From DSOS01 sp035286585 (GTDB lineage: Bacteria; Chloroflexota; Anaerolineae; Anaerolineales; UBA4823): DNA of 45,928 nt. Positions 8,405-16,559 of this stretch are shown piece after piece (position 1 is the stretch's first letter; the number at the start of each line of letters is the position of its first letter). The stretch lies in assembly GCA_035286585.1 (NCBI GenBank), contig DATEDC010000117.1, forward strand, positions 1-45,928. The letters run 5' to 3'. The position numbers were made by a program, and so were the translations under genes. The notes under the pieces are model-generated. The model had not been told where the DNA came from, ran no database searches, and saw only the letters and a program-made list of their open reading frames with translations.

Positions 8405-9922
8405 TCAATCGCGCTCGCGCAGGTGTGGAAAGAGGATCACTTCCCGGATGTTCGGGCTGCCGGTCATGAGCATCGCCAGGCGGTCGATGCCCATCCCAAA
8501 TCCGCCGTTCGGCGGCATGCCATAGCGCATGGCGCGCAAATAGTCCTCATCCATCGGGTGGCGTTCTTCATCGTCCACGGCGTAATCCCGCCCCATTTCC
8601 AGGAAGCGCGCTTCTTGATCGAGCGGATCGTTGAGCTCCGTGAAGGCGTTGCAAATCTCCATGCCGGCGATAAATCCCTCAAAACGTTCCACCGTGTTCG
8701 GATCGCCCGGTCTGCTCTTGGCGAGCGGCGAAATCTCGCGCGGGTAATCGAAGACGAAGGTTGGCTGGATCAGGCTCGGCTCGAGAAAATTACTGATCAG
8801 CGAATCGATTAACTTGCCGCGGTTAGAACCGGGATCGGGCTGCAAACCACGCTGGCGCATGGCTCCCGCCAGGCTCTCGCTGTCAGGGTAGGCATTGATA
8901 TCGATGCCGCTGGTCTCGATCAGGGCCTGGCGCAGCTCAACGCGCCGCCAGGGTGGTTCCAGGTTGATCTCGTAGCCCTGGTAGCTCAGCTTTCGCCCAC
9001 CAAGGACCCGCCCGGCGACGAAAAGGATCATCTGCTCGGTCAAATCCATCACCTGCTGGTAGTCGGCATAAGCCCAGTAAAATTCCAGCATGGTGAATTC
9101 CGGGTTGTGGGTGCGATCTACGCCTTCGTTGCGAAAGTCGCGGCCGATCTCGTAAACCCGCTCAAAGCCGCCGACCAGCAGCCTCTTCAGATAAAGCTCG
9201 AACGAGATGCGCAAATACAGGTCTTGTTTGAGCTGATTGTGATGGGTGGTAAATGGGTGCGCCGCCGCGCCTCCATAAATCGGCTGGAGCACGGGCGTCT
9301 CGACCTCTAAAAAGTCACGCCCATCCAGAAAATCGCGCACCGCGCGCACCACTGCCGCCCGAAGACGAAAGACTTCCCGCACCTCCGGGTTGATCGCCAG
9401 GTCGGCGTAGCGCTGGCGGTAGCGCGTTTCAGGATCGCTCAGCGTGGCATGCCGCACCACCTGACCATCGACCACCTCATCCTTGGCTGCCGGCAGCGGA
9501 GTGATCGCCTTGGCCAGCAGGGTAAAGGCGATCACCCGCAAGGAGACCTCGCCCGTGCGGGTGCGGAACATCTCGCCTTCTGCCTGAACAAAATCGCCCA
9601 GGTCGAACTCGCGGTTGAACAGCTCCAGATTCTCCTGACCAGCCTCGTCGGCGCGCAGAAAGAGCTGCACCCGGGCATACCCGTCCTCGATATGGGCGAA
9701 GGTGATCTTGCCCATCGGGCGCATCGAGCGCAGGCGTCCGACCAGCGTGGCCCGCACGCTCTCGTTCTGGTTGGAAGCCTCTGCGCGCTCAAAGGCCTGA
9801 ACGGCTTGCAGGTTGGTGTAAGTGCGCCGGGCTTTGTTGGGGTATGGGTTGATCCCCAAAGCGCGCAGGCGGGACAATTTTTCCAGGCGGATTTGTTCCA
9901 GGTTGGTGTAATCTCTCAGCAT
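8405..9922 (-). CDS. lysS: Lysyl-tRNA synthetase, class II
   Basis: A 505-residue class IIb synthetase that charges tRNA-Lys. An OB-fold anticodon-binding domain (about residues 50-160, including GRLRSMRPMGKITFAHIEDG) precedes the catalytic domain, which has RYRQRYADLAINPEVR, the motif 2 region (RNEGVDRTHNPEFTMLE) and motif 3 (GGFGMGIDRLAMLMTG). A GGAGAGAGG ribosome site precedes the ATG. It lies downstream of greA on the same strand, but a strong terminator (9951-9977) sits between them, so lysS may have its own promoter or depend on read-through. Confidence 0.97.
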   Translation of the reverse strand: MLRDYTNLEQIRLEKLSRLRALGINPYPNKARRTYTNLQAVQAFERAEASNQNESVRATLVGRLRSMRPMGKITFAHIEDGYARVQLFLRADEAGQENLELFNREFDLGDFVQAEGEMFRTRTGEVSLRVIAFTLLAKAITPLPAAKDEVVDGQVVRHATLSDPETRYRQRYADLAINPEVREVFRLRAAVVRAVRDFLDGRDFLEVETPVLQPIYGGAAAHPFTTHHNQLKQDLYLRISFELYLKRLLVGGFERVYEIGRDFRNEGVDRTHNPEFTMLEFYWAYADYQQVMDLTEQMILFVAGRVLGGRKLSYQGYEINLEPPWRRVELRQALIETSGIDINAYPDSESLAGAMRQRGLQPDPGSNRGKLIDSLISNFLEPSLIQPTFVFDYPREISPLAKSRPGDPNTVERFEGFIAGMEICNAFTELNDPLDQEARFLEMGRDYAVDDEERHPMDEDYLRAMRYGMPPNGGFGMGIDRLAMLMTGSPNIREVILFPHLRERD

Positions 9923-9950
9923 TAGCCTCTCTCCCGTGCTTAATGAAAAA

Positions 9951-9977
9951 CCCCGCGCAAGAACTGCCTGCGCGGGG
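9951..9977 (-). terminator. Rho-independent terminator between greA and lysS
   Basis: CCCCGCGCA (9951-9959) and TGCGCGGGG (9969-9977) are exact inverted copies around a 9-base loop. On the minus strand the stem is followed by TTTTT (9950-9946), so it terminates greA transcription just before lysS. Confidence 0.9.
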
Positions 9978-9996
9978 CTAAGCGGCTAGCCCCAAT

Positions 9997-10458
9997 CTAA
10001 TTCACCTTCAAAACTTTTACCGTGAAAGAACCGCCTGGCGCGTCCACCTTTACCACGTCGCCAGCGCGATGATCCATCAGCGCCCGCCCGAGGGGGGATT
10101 CGTTCGAAATGCGACCATTGCGCGGGTTCGCTTCCGCCGGACCGACGATGGTGTACACCTCCGGATCGTTATCGCCTTCCTGGATAGCTACTTTTGCGCC
10201 CACCTGGATATAATCAAGGTTTCCCATCTCCTCTATGACCCGCGCGTTGGCGAGCAACATTTCCAGCTCTTGAATCCTGCCCTCGACAAAAGCCTGCTCG
10301 TTTTTTGCAGCTTCGTATTCGGCATCCTCGATCAGCTCGCCGCCATCCATGGCCTCATGCAGGCGTTGAGCAACTTCCTGACGCTTTCGAGTGCGCAGGT
10401 ACTCGAGCTCATCTTGCAATTTCTGATGACCCTCGCGGGTTAGAAAGGATGGAGGCAT
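9997..10458 (-). CDS. greA: Transcription elongation factor GreA
   Basis: A 153-residue protein with the GreA layout: N-terminal coiled coil (about residues 5-75) and C-terminal FKBP-like domain (YTIVGPAEAN, SPLGRALMDHRAGD). It stimulates RNA cleavage by backtracked RNA polymerase. The coiled-coil tip reads GELIEDAEY where GreA usually has GDLSENAEY, so the first catalytic acid is Glu instead of Asp while the second Glu is kept. GGGAG lies before the ATG. A terminator follows the stop. Confidence 0.95.
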   Translation of the reverse strand: MPPSFLTREGHQKLQDELEYLRTRKRQEVAQRLHEAMDGGELIEDAEYEAAKNEQAFVEGRIQELEMLLANARVIEEMGNLDYIQVGAKVAIQEGDNDPEVYTIVGPAEANPRNGRISNESPLGRALMDHRAGDVVKVDAPGGSFTVKVLKVN

Positions 10459-10643
10459 GGCATCTCCCTACGAATAAAGATTATCGATCCAAGCCTGGAT
10501 GGCAGGTTATCTTTACCCCACCAACCCAGGACTGTGCTAACAAAACGAGATGCGGCGTCTCGCCAACCAAACCATGGCCGCTTCGCCGCCTGGTGATTTT
10601 AGCACAAGTTATTTCGAAAATCAAGATTAGAACGCTTGTTCGC

Positions 10644-11384
10644 TTAACCGGCGGGCGATCTCCACAGGCGAATCCCTTTCTCGCTTTGACGGTAGGTGCG
10701 TATGTCGGCTGCCATGCTCTCGAGACTCGACCAGAATGTGCTAATCTGCGATGTGTGGGCAGCGATGGCCTGCTGCCAAAAGCCAACACTGCGCGCCAGC
10801 AGGGGGAAGCGCTGCCACTCCCACCCTTCTCGCTCGAGGCGCTCTAATTGCCGGGCGTTTTTAAGCACGTAAGGGTAATCGGCAAAGTACCACAAGCGCC
10901 TGCCCAGGTTTTCGGCGGCCTGGCGAGTCAGTTGATGGTCCACGTGGTCCCCCAGGGCCAGCGGGCTCACCACCTGGGCCTCAGCAGGGAGGCTCGCGGC
11001 GAGTATGGCGACCAGCTCTCGAACCAAATCGCCTTCCGCCGGGTGCAGCCGCCTGAAGATGGACTCTTCGGCAGTGTAGAGCGGCTGGTCCTCCTCTCCG
11101 CCCCGCCGGTAAATGCAATCCGGAATCGCCAGGTGGCGCGCCGTCGCGCCCATCAACCGGCAGGAGGCCAGGTCTTCCTGGCGGCGTTGGGTTGCCGCCC
11201 GGGCGCCAGTATTCCAACGCGCATGCAAGGATTTCGCCAACGCTGAAAATTCGCCCGGCGACGGATCGCCCGCACAGATGGTCAGGACGCACACTCGCTG
11301 CCCTGCTTGAGCTTGCTCCCAGACCAGCCCGCCGCATGACAAGGCGACATCATCGAGGTGAGGAGACAGGTAGATCCATTCCAT
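10644..11384 (-). CDS. PIG-L family deacetylase
   Basis: A 246-residue protein of the PIG-L/LmbE family, zinc-dependent enzymes that remove N-acetyl groups from sugars and glycoconjugates. The metal motif SPHLDD follows the start and the second histidine motif, GDHVDH, is near residue 150. I chose the ATG at 11384 because it opens directly before the first strand of the fold (MEWIYLSPHLDD); an upstream TTG at 11402 has no ribosome site. The substrate cannot be told from sequence. The gene is divergent from the Thr/Pro-rich gene and lies 185 bases upstream of greA on the same strand. Confidence 0.88.
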   Translation of the reverse strand: MEWIYLSPHLDDVALSCGGLVWEQAQAGQRVCVLTICAGDPSPGEFSALAKSLHARWNTGARAATQRRQEDLASCRLMGATARHLAIPDCIYRRGGEEDQPLYTAEESIFRRLHPAEGDLVRELVAILAASLPAEAQVVSPLALGDHVDHQLTRQAAENLGRRLWYFADYPYVLKNARQLERLEREGWEWQRFPLLARSVGFWQQAIAAHTSQISTFWSSLESMAADIRTYRQSEKGIRLWRSPAG

Positions 11385-11497
11385 GCCGATAATTGTAATC
11401 AATAAAACCAGCTGATATCCAAACCTGCCATCCTTTTGCCATTCCTTGCATCCTCATTCGGCTGGTGTTATCATCTACACGTTTGAGGACCCGCTGC

Positions 11498-11935
11498 ATG
11501 CTGAATGACCCATTCGCCCGGAGACGCATCCGCCTTGTTCTGATTACTATCATTATGGCAACGCTGCCCTGTTACTGCATCGGCTTCTTCGCCGTAACTC
11601 TTTCACCCAAGCGCACCCCCATTCCCACGCCAACGAAAACAGCCACCCGCACCCCCAGCGCCACGCCCACGCCGCCATGGACAGCCTCGCCAACGATGAC
11701 AGTCCCCAGCGGAACACCGACAACTACAGCGACCGGTACTACTACCCCGACCCTGACGCCCACTCAAAGCCAGACACCGACGGTCACGGATACGCCCTTC
11801 GTACCCCCCACCGCGACCACGCCAGCTCCCCCCACCGCGACCAACACACCCACTGCATCGCCGACGACGACCTCCACCTCGTCTCCATTGGTCGCCCCAA
11901 GCGAAACCCCAACGATCACCCAAGAGACCTCTTAG
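11498..11935 (+). CDS. Membrane-anchored Thr/Pro-rich low-complexity protein
   Basis: The 145-residue product has a basic N-terminus, one hydrophobic segment (about residues 12-35, with a CYC motif) and then more than 100 residues of Thr, Pro, Ser and Ala with almost nothing else. GAGGA lies 8 bases before the ATG. Such TPT-rich stalks are common in Chloroflexota surface proteins, usually as linkers; here there is no folded domain after the stalk. It may be an O-glycosylated cell-surface stalk, or a truncated gene that lost its domain. The M42 gene begins 44 bases after its stop. Confidence 0.6.
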   Translation: MLNDPFARRRIRLVLITIIMATLPCYCIGFFAVTLSPKRTPIPTPTKTATRTPSATPTPPWTASPTMTVPSGTPTTTATGTTTPTLTPTQSQTPTVTDTPFVPPTATTPAPPTATNTPTASPTTTSTSSPLVAPSETPTITQETS

Positions 11936-11979
11936 ATCAGGCAAGCAACCCCAAGAGAGGACGAACGAATCGCACCAGT

Positions 11980-13038
11980 ATGAATGATCTTGTCGCTCAC
12001 CTGAAGACACTTATTTCCGCCCCTGGACTTTCCGGCTATGAAGCGCCAGTGCGCGTATTGATCGAAGCTGCCTGGCGCCCCTTGACGGACGAGATCAGCA
12101 CAAGCCGCCTGGGAAGCCTGCACGCCTTCCGAGGTGGCGCGGCTCCGCAGCCGCGGCCCAGCCTGCTCCTGGCAGCCCATATGGACGCTATCGGCCTGCT
12201 CGTCGCCGGCCTGAGCGGCGAATTTATCCGCCTCGCTCGGGTTGGTGGGATTGACGCCCGGGTGCTGCCCGGGCAGATCGTCACCGTGCACGGGCGCAAA
12301 GAACTGTCCGGGGTCATCGTGCGCCCGCCAAGCCATTTGCTTCCCCCAGAGAACCGCCAGGGGATCACTGCGCTGGAAAACCTGCTGGTGGATACTGGCC
12401 TCAACGCCAGGGAGCTGGCTCGCCTGGTGCGACCCGGCAATCCGGTGTCCTTCGCCCAGCCACCGACAGAATTAAACGGCGAAACGCTGGTGGGGCATTC
12501 CCTGGACAACCGCGCCTCAATTGCCGCGCTGACCCACTGCCTGGCTGCCTTAAAAGACCGCCAGGTGGGTTGGGACCTGTGGGCCGTGGCAACCAGCCAG
12601 GAGGAGGTGACCCTGGGCGGTGCGTCGACCTCGGCTTTTCAGCTCCGCCCTAGCCTGGCGGTGGCGGTAGACGTCACCTTCGCCTCCTCTCCAGGCAGCC
12701 CGGCTCACAAGACTTACCCGCTGGGCAAAGGCCCAACGTTGGGATGGGGCCCCAACATCCACCCGGCTCTCTATCAGGCCTTCAAAAAACTGGCGGAGCG
12801 CCTGGAGATACCTTTCTCGATGGAGGTGACCCCCCAGCATTCGGGCACCGACGCCATCGCTTTACAAGTCGCCGCGGAGGGAGTGCCTACCATGTTGATC
12901 AGCATTCCCCTGCGCAACATGCACACCCCGGTGGAGATGGTATCCTGCAAAGATATCGCCCGCGCAGGGCGCCTGCTGGCTGAATTCGCCGCCAGCCTGG
13001 AGGCTGACTTCCTCGAGACTTTGAGCTGGGATAATTGA
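11980..13038 (+). CDS. M42 family metallo-aminopeptidase (first of three)
   Basis: The 352-residue product has the full M42 set of two-metal ligands and catalytic residues: AAHMD (His, Asp), SLDNR (bridging Asp), SQEEV (catalytic Glu and metal Glu), VDVT (Asp) and NMHTPVE (His). M42 enzymes are large, self-compartmentalising cytosolic aminopeptidases (TET type) that trim oligopeptides. I chose the ATG at 11980; the frame stays open upstream to 11677, but that stretch is the shadow of the Thr/Pro gene. No close ribosome site was found. Compared with its two neighbours the dimerisation-domain region is the most divergent. Confidence 0.9.
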   Translation: MNDLVAHLKTLISAPGLSGYEAPVRVLIEAAWRPLTDEISTSRLGSLHAFRGGAAPQPRPSLLLAAHMDAIGLLVAGLSGEFIRLARVGGIDARVLPGQIVTVHGRKELSGVIVRPPSHLLPPENRQGITALENLLVDTGLNARELARLVRPGNPVSFAQPPTELNGETLVGHSLDNRASIAALTHCLAALKDRQVGWDLWAVATSQEEVTLGGASTSAFQLRPSLAVAVDVTFASSPGSPAHKTYPLGKGPTLGWGPNIHPALYQAFKKLAERLEIPFSMEVTPQHSGTDAIALQVAAEGVPTMLISIPLRNMHTPVEMVSCKDIARAGRLLAEFAASLEADFLETLSWDN

Positions 13039-13079
13039 CCCAAACAGGGCAACCTAGCGACCCGATTGGAGATACCTGC

Positions 13080-14171
13080 ATGGCGGATACTATTGATCTT
13101 AAATCCTACCAGCCTCCCCAGGTTGGCCCCGCTCAAATCAGGCTGCTGGAGCGTCTGTGCAACGCCTGCGCCGTCTCTGGGGATGAGCAAGAAGTGCGCC
13201 AGATCGTGCTTGAGGAGATACGACCTTACACCCAGGAGGTCCGGATCGACTCCCTGGGCAATGTACTGGCTATCCGTGAGGGCAGCGAGAAGCGCCGCCT
13301 GAGAGTCATGCTTGCCGCCCACATGGACGAGGTCGGCCTCATGCTCACCCACAGTGAAGAAGACAGCTTCTTCCGCTTCGAGACGGTCGGAGGGGTGAAC
13401 ATCCAAGCACTCCCCGGAAAATTGGTGTGGGTTGGCCGGTCGCATGTGCCCGGGGTAATCGGCGTAAAGCCCGTTCACCTGGTCAGCCCAGAAGAAAGCA
13501 AGAACGCAATATCACTGGAGGCTCTGCGCATCGACCTCGGTCCGGGAAATGGCGCTAAAGCCAATGTCGGCGATCGCGCCGCATTCGCCACGTCCTTTAA
13601 GCGCCTGGGGGCCAGCCTGCGCGCCAAAGCGCTCGACGACCGCCTGGGGGTTGCCAACCTGATAGAACTGGTAAAAAATCCCCCCGCGAACATCGATCTG
13701 CTGGCAGCTTTCACAGTCCAGGAGGAAGTGGGCACGCGCGGCGCGAGCGTCGCCAGCTACAGCCTGGACCCAGACCTGGCAATCGTACTGGAGTGCACGC
13801 CGGCAAATGACCTGCCTAGCTGGGATGGCTCAGAAAACAACCAGTATAATACACGCCTCGGAGCTGGCCCGGCGATCTATGTCGCCGATAAGAATACTCT
13901 GTCGGACCCACGCCTGGTGCGGCATCTCGTGGATACGGCAGAAGCTCTGCACATCCCCTACCAGATGCGCCAGCCGGGCAGCGGCGGCACGGATGCAGGT
14001 CCCATCCACAGGCAGCGAAGCGGCATACCCAGTATTTCGGTGTCTGTCCCCGGCAGATATTTGCATACCACAACTTCGCTATGCCGCCTGTCAGATTGGC
14101 AGCACACCCTGACACTCATTCACACCGCTCTGACCCGCCTCACCCCTGAGGTGCTGGCGCCTGAGCGCTGA
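13080..14171 (+). CDS. M42 family metallo-aminopeptidase (second of three)
   Basis: A 363-residue M42 peptidase with AAHMDEVG, ALDDRLG, VQEEVGTRGA and the C-terminal metal His in RYLHTTTS. The position that is Asp in VDVT of the neighbours is Glu here (VLECTP); Glu is tolerated in parts of the family, so activity is still expected, possibly with another specificity. GGAG lies before the ATG at 13080. It begins 41 bases after the first M42 gene and ends 24 bases before the third, so the three form one operon. Confidence 0.92.
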   Translation: MADTIDLKSYQPPQVGPAQIRLLERLCNACAVSGDEQEVRQIVLEEIRPYTQEVRIDSLGNVLAIREGSEKRRLRVMLAAHMDEVGLMLTHSEEDSFFRFETVGGVNIQALPGKLVWVGRSHVPGVIGVKPVHLVSPEESKNAISLEALRIDLGPGNGAKANVGDRAAFATSFKRLGASLRAKALDDRLGVANLIELVKNPPANIDLLAAFTVQEEVGTRGASVASYSLDPDLAIVLECTPANDLPSWDGSENNQYNTRLGAGPAIYVADKNTLSDPRLVRHLVDTAEALHIPYQMRQPGSGGTDAGPIHRQRSGIPSISVSVPGRYLHTTTSLCRLSDWQHTLTLIHTALTRLTPEVLAPER

Positions 14172-14195
14172 TTACCGGGCCAGAAGGGAGTATCT

Positions 14196-15212
14196 ATGAA
14201 GCAGCTCATCCAAAGGTTGGTCGAAATCACCGCCCCCTCCGGGCACGAAACCCAGATGCGCGCGGCTATCCGGGCTGAAGTCGAGCCGCTGGCCGACGAG
14301 GTGCGCGTGGACGCCCTGGGGAATCTGATCGCCCAAAAGGGTCGGTTGCCCTCTGGGAGGCGCAACGAAGGCGAGGGCCAGCGCATCATGATCGCAGCCC
14401 ATATGGATGAAATCGGGTTAATGGTCACCCACATCGATGAGAGCGGATTCGCCCGCTTCACCAACCTCGGCGGGGTGCGCCCCCATTCGCTCCCCGGGGG
14501 GAGAGTGAATTTCATCCATGGCCCAATCGGGGTGATCGGCGTGGAGCACAAAGCTGCGACGAACGAGGCCCCCACCCTGGCGCAGATGTTTATCGACCTG
14601 GGTGTTACCAGCCGCGAGGCGTGCCCGGTACGCATCGGGGACGTAGCCTGCTTCGAGCGCCAATTTCTCGACCTGGGTGACCGGTTGGTCGCCAAGGCAA
14701 TGGATGACCGCGTCGGTATAGCCGTGCTGATCGAGACCATGCGTCAATTGAAAAGCACGCCGCATGAGCTGCATTTCGTCTTTACCACCCAGGAGGAAGT
14801 CGGCCTGCGCGGGGCTGCACCGGCTGCATTTGGCATCGATCCAGACTTGGGTCTGGCGGTGGATGTGACCGGAACCGGGGATACGCCCCAGGACAAAAAA
14901 ATGGAGGTCAAGCTCGGACAAGGTCCGGCGATAAAAATCCGGGACGCCCAGATGATCTCCGATCCAAGGGTGGTGGATTGGATGGCGAGCGCGGCCGAAG
15001 AACTGAGGTTGCCGCACCAGTTCGAGATCCTGGAAGCCGGCTCGACCGACGCCAGGGCCATCCAGCTCAGCCGCGCTGGCGTGCCTGCCGGCTGCCTGTC
15101 GATTCCCTGCCGTTATATCCACTCACCCTCAGAAATGGTGGAGCTCCACGACATACTGAACGCGGTTAAATTATTGACCCGTCTGCTCAGCGAAAAGGTC
15201 GTCATGCCATGA
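14196..15212 (+). CDS. M42 family metallo-aminopeptidase (third of three)
   Basis: A 338-residue M42 peptidase with AAHMDEIG, AMDDRVG, TQEEVGLRGA, VDVTGTGDTP and RYIHSPSEMV, the most canonical of the three. GGGAG precedes the ATG. The stop overlaps the start of the next gene (ATGA), so translation of the solute-binding protein is coupled to it. Three different M42 paralogues side by side suggest mixed or sequential trimming of peptides of different N-terminal residues. Confidence 0.93.
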   Translation: MKQLIQRLVEITAPSGHETQMRAAIRAEVEPLADEVRVDALGNLIAQKGRLPSGRRNEGEGQRIMIAAHMDEIGLMVTHIDESGFARFTNLGGVRPHSLPGGRVNFIHGPIGVIGVEHKAATNEAPTLAQMFIDLGVTSREACPVRIGDVACFERQFLDLGDRLVAKAMDDRVGIAVLIETMRQLKSTPHELHFVFTTQEEVGLRGAAPAAFGIDPDLGLAVDVTGTGDTPQDKKMEVKLGQGPAIKIRDAQMISDPRVVDWMASAAEELRLPHQFEILEAGSTDARAIQLSRAGVPAGCLSIPCRYIHSPSEMVELHDILNAVKLLTRLLSEKVVMP

Positions 15213-16483
15213 AATACCTGCACAGTATGGTGCTGCTGGCGCTGATCCTGGCGGCGGGTTGTGCGGGCTTGCCCGTGGATGTGGCGCCCACGCTGAGCGC
15301 AGCCCCGACCGCCTCGGCCACGCCTCCCCCGACGCCTCAGATCACCAACACGCCCTCCGGTCCGAAGGTCTTGAAACTCTGGCTGCCGCCGCAGTTCGAT
15401 CCGAATCTGGATACGCCCGCCAGCCAGATTCTCAAAGCTCGCCTGGAGGAGTTTACCGCCCGGCGTCCAGATGTGCGCGTGGAAGTGCGCCTCAAAGCAC
15501 TGCAAGGAACCGGCGGACTGCTGGATTCGCTCATTACGGCTAACGCGGCTGCGCCGCTGGCGCTGCCCGATCTGGTCGCCCTGCCTCGCCCGATCATGGA
15601 AACCGCGGCCCTGAAGGGTTTACTGCGTTCCTTCGATGAAGTTTCTGACCCCGTCAATCAATCTGACTGGTACGAGTTCGCCCGTGAGCTCGCTCACCTG
15701 CAAGACAGCACCTTCGGGCTGCCGTTTGCCGGTGATGTTTTAATCCTGGTTTACCGTTCGACGGTCGTCAGCGAGCCTCCCGAGGATCTGAACGCGGTGC
15801 TGCAATTGAACGGACCGCTGGCTTTTCCGGCGGCGGACCCCCAGGCGCTCACAACTCTGGCTCTTTACCAGTCAGCCGGAGGCGCCATTCAAGACGAAGA
15901 GGGACGACCTACCTTGCAGGCATCCCCCCTGGAGGATGTCTTTACTTTCTATCACGCAGCAGCTTCCAGCGCCCTGGCACCCTTCTGGCTGACCCAGTAC
16001 CAGTCGGACGAGCAAGCCTGGGAGGCCTTTCTGAATAACCAGGCAGATATGGTCATCACCTGGACATCACGCTACCTGAACGACTTGCAGGCCGATTTCG
16101 TCGCCGCCCCCTTGCCTACCCCCAACGGAAACAGGTACACGCTGGCGACCGGCTGGGTCTGGGCTCTGGCGACCACCAATCCAGACCACCGCCTTCCCAG
16201 CGCCCAACTGGCCGAATTCCTGAGCGAGAGCGATTTTCTGGCCCGCTGGACGACAGCGCTCGGCTACCTGCCCCCGCAAGAGAAAGCGATGGACGCCTGG
16301 GGCAGCGCCTCGCTGCGCTCGTTTTCCAGCCAGGTGGCGGAATCAGCGCGTTTGTACCCCTCCGAGGACATCCTCACTATCCTCGGTCCTCCCCTTCAAC
16401 AGGCTGCGGTGCAGGTACTGAAGCTGGAAACTGAGCCTGCAGAAGCAGCCCAGGCTGCCCTGCAGAGCCTCTCCGGGCCGTAA
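15209..16483 (+). CDS. Extracellular solute-binding lipoprotein, family 1
   Basis: A 424-residue ABC-transporter binding protein with a lipoprotein signal (lipobox LAAGC, Cys18) and a Pro/Thr linker. The rest resembles sugar-type (SBP_bac_1) periplasmic-binding folds: EEFTARRPDVRVEVR early, LPFAGDVLILVYR near residue 175, QADMVITWTSRYLN near residue 285. It overlaps the third M42 gene by 4 bases. No permease or ATPase genes are near, so it is an orphan binding protein that must share a transporter elsewhere or act as a sensor. Confidence 0.8.
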   Translation: MKYLHSMVLLALILAAGCAGLPVDVAPTLSAAPTASATPPPTPQITNTPSGPKVLKLWLPPQFDPNLDTPASQILKARLEEFTARRPDVRVEVRLKALQGTGGLLDSLITANAAAPLALPDLVALPRPIMETAALKGLLRSFDEVSDPVNQSDWYEFARELAHLQDSTFGLPFAGDVLILVYRSTVVSEPPEDLNAVLQLNGPLAFPAADPQALTTLALYQSAGGAIQDEEGRPTLQASPLEDVFTFYHAAASSALAPFWLTQYQSDEQAWEAFLNNQADMVITWTSRYLNDLQADFVAAPLPTPNGNRYTLATGWVWALATTNPDHRLPSAQLAEFLSESDFLARWTTALGYLPPQEKAMDAWGSASLRSFSSQVAESARLYPSEDILTILGPPLQQAAVQVLKLETEPAEAAQAALQSLSGP

Positions 16484-16512
16484 ACAGGCGGCAAAGCGGT
16501 TCCATTCTTAAT

Positions 16513-16541
16513 TTGACAACAACCCCAGTGAATGTTATTAT
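16513..16541 (+). promoter_or_regulatory. Promoter for the LysM-M23 gene
   Basis: TTGACA (16513-16518) and TATTAT (16536-16541) are spaced by 17 bases. The predicted start near 16548 leaves a leader of only about 12 bases before the ATG at 16560, beginning at its GGAG ribosome site. Confidence 0.75.
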
Positions 16542-16559
16542 GCCTTGTGGAGTAGCTTG

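Noticed and set aside
11640..11935. Repetitive CCNAC-rich stretch considered as a CRISPR or satellite repeat
   Set aside because: There is no fixed repeat or spacer unit. The repetition follows from Thr and Pro codons of the low-complexity protein.
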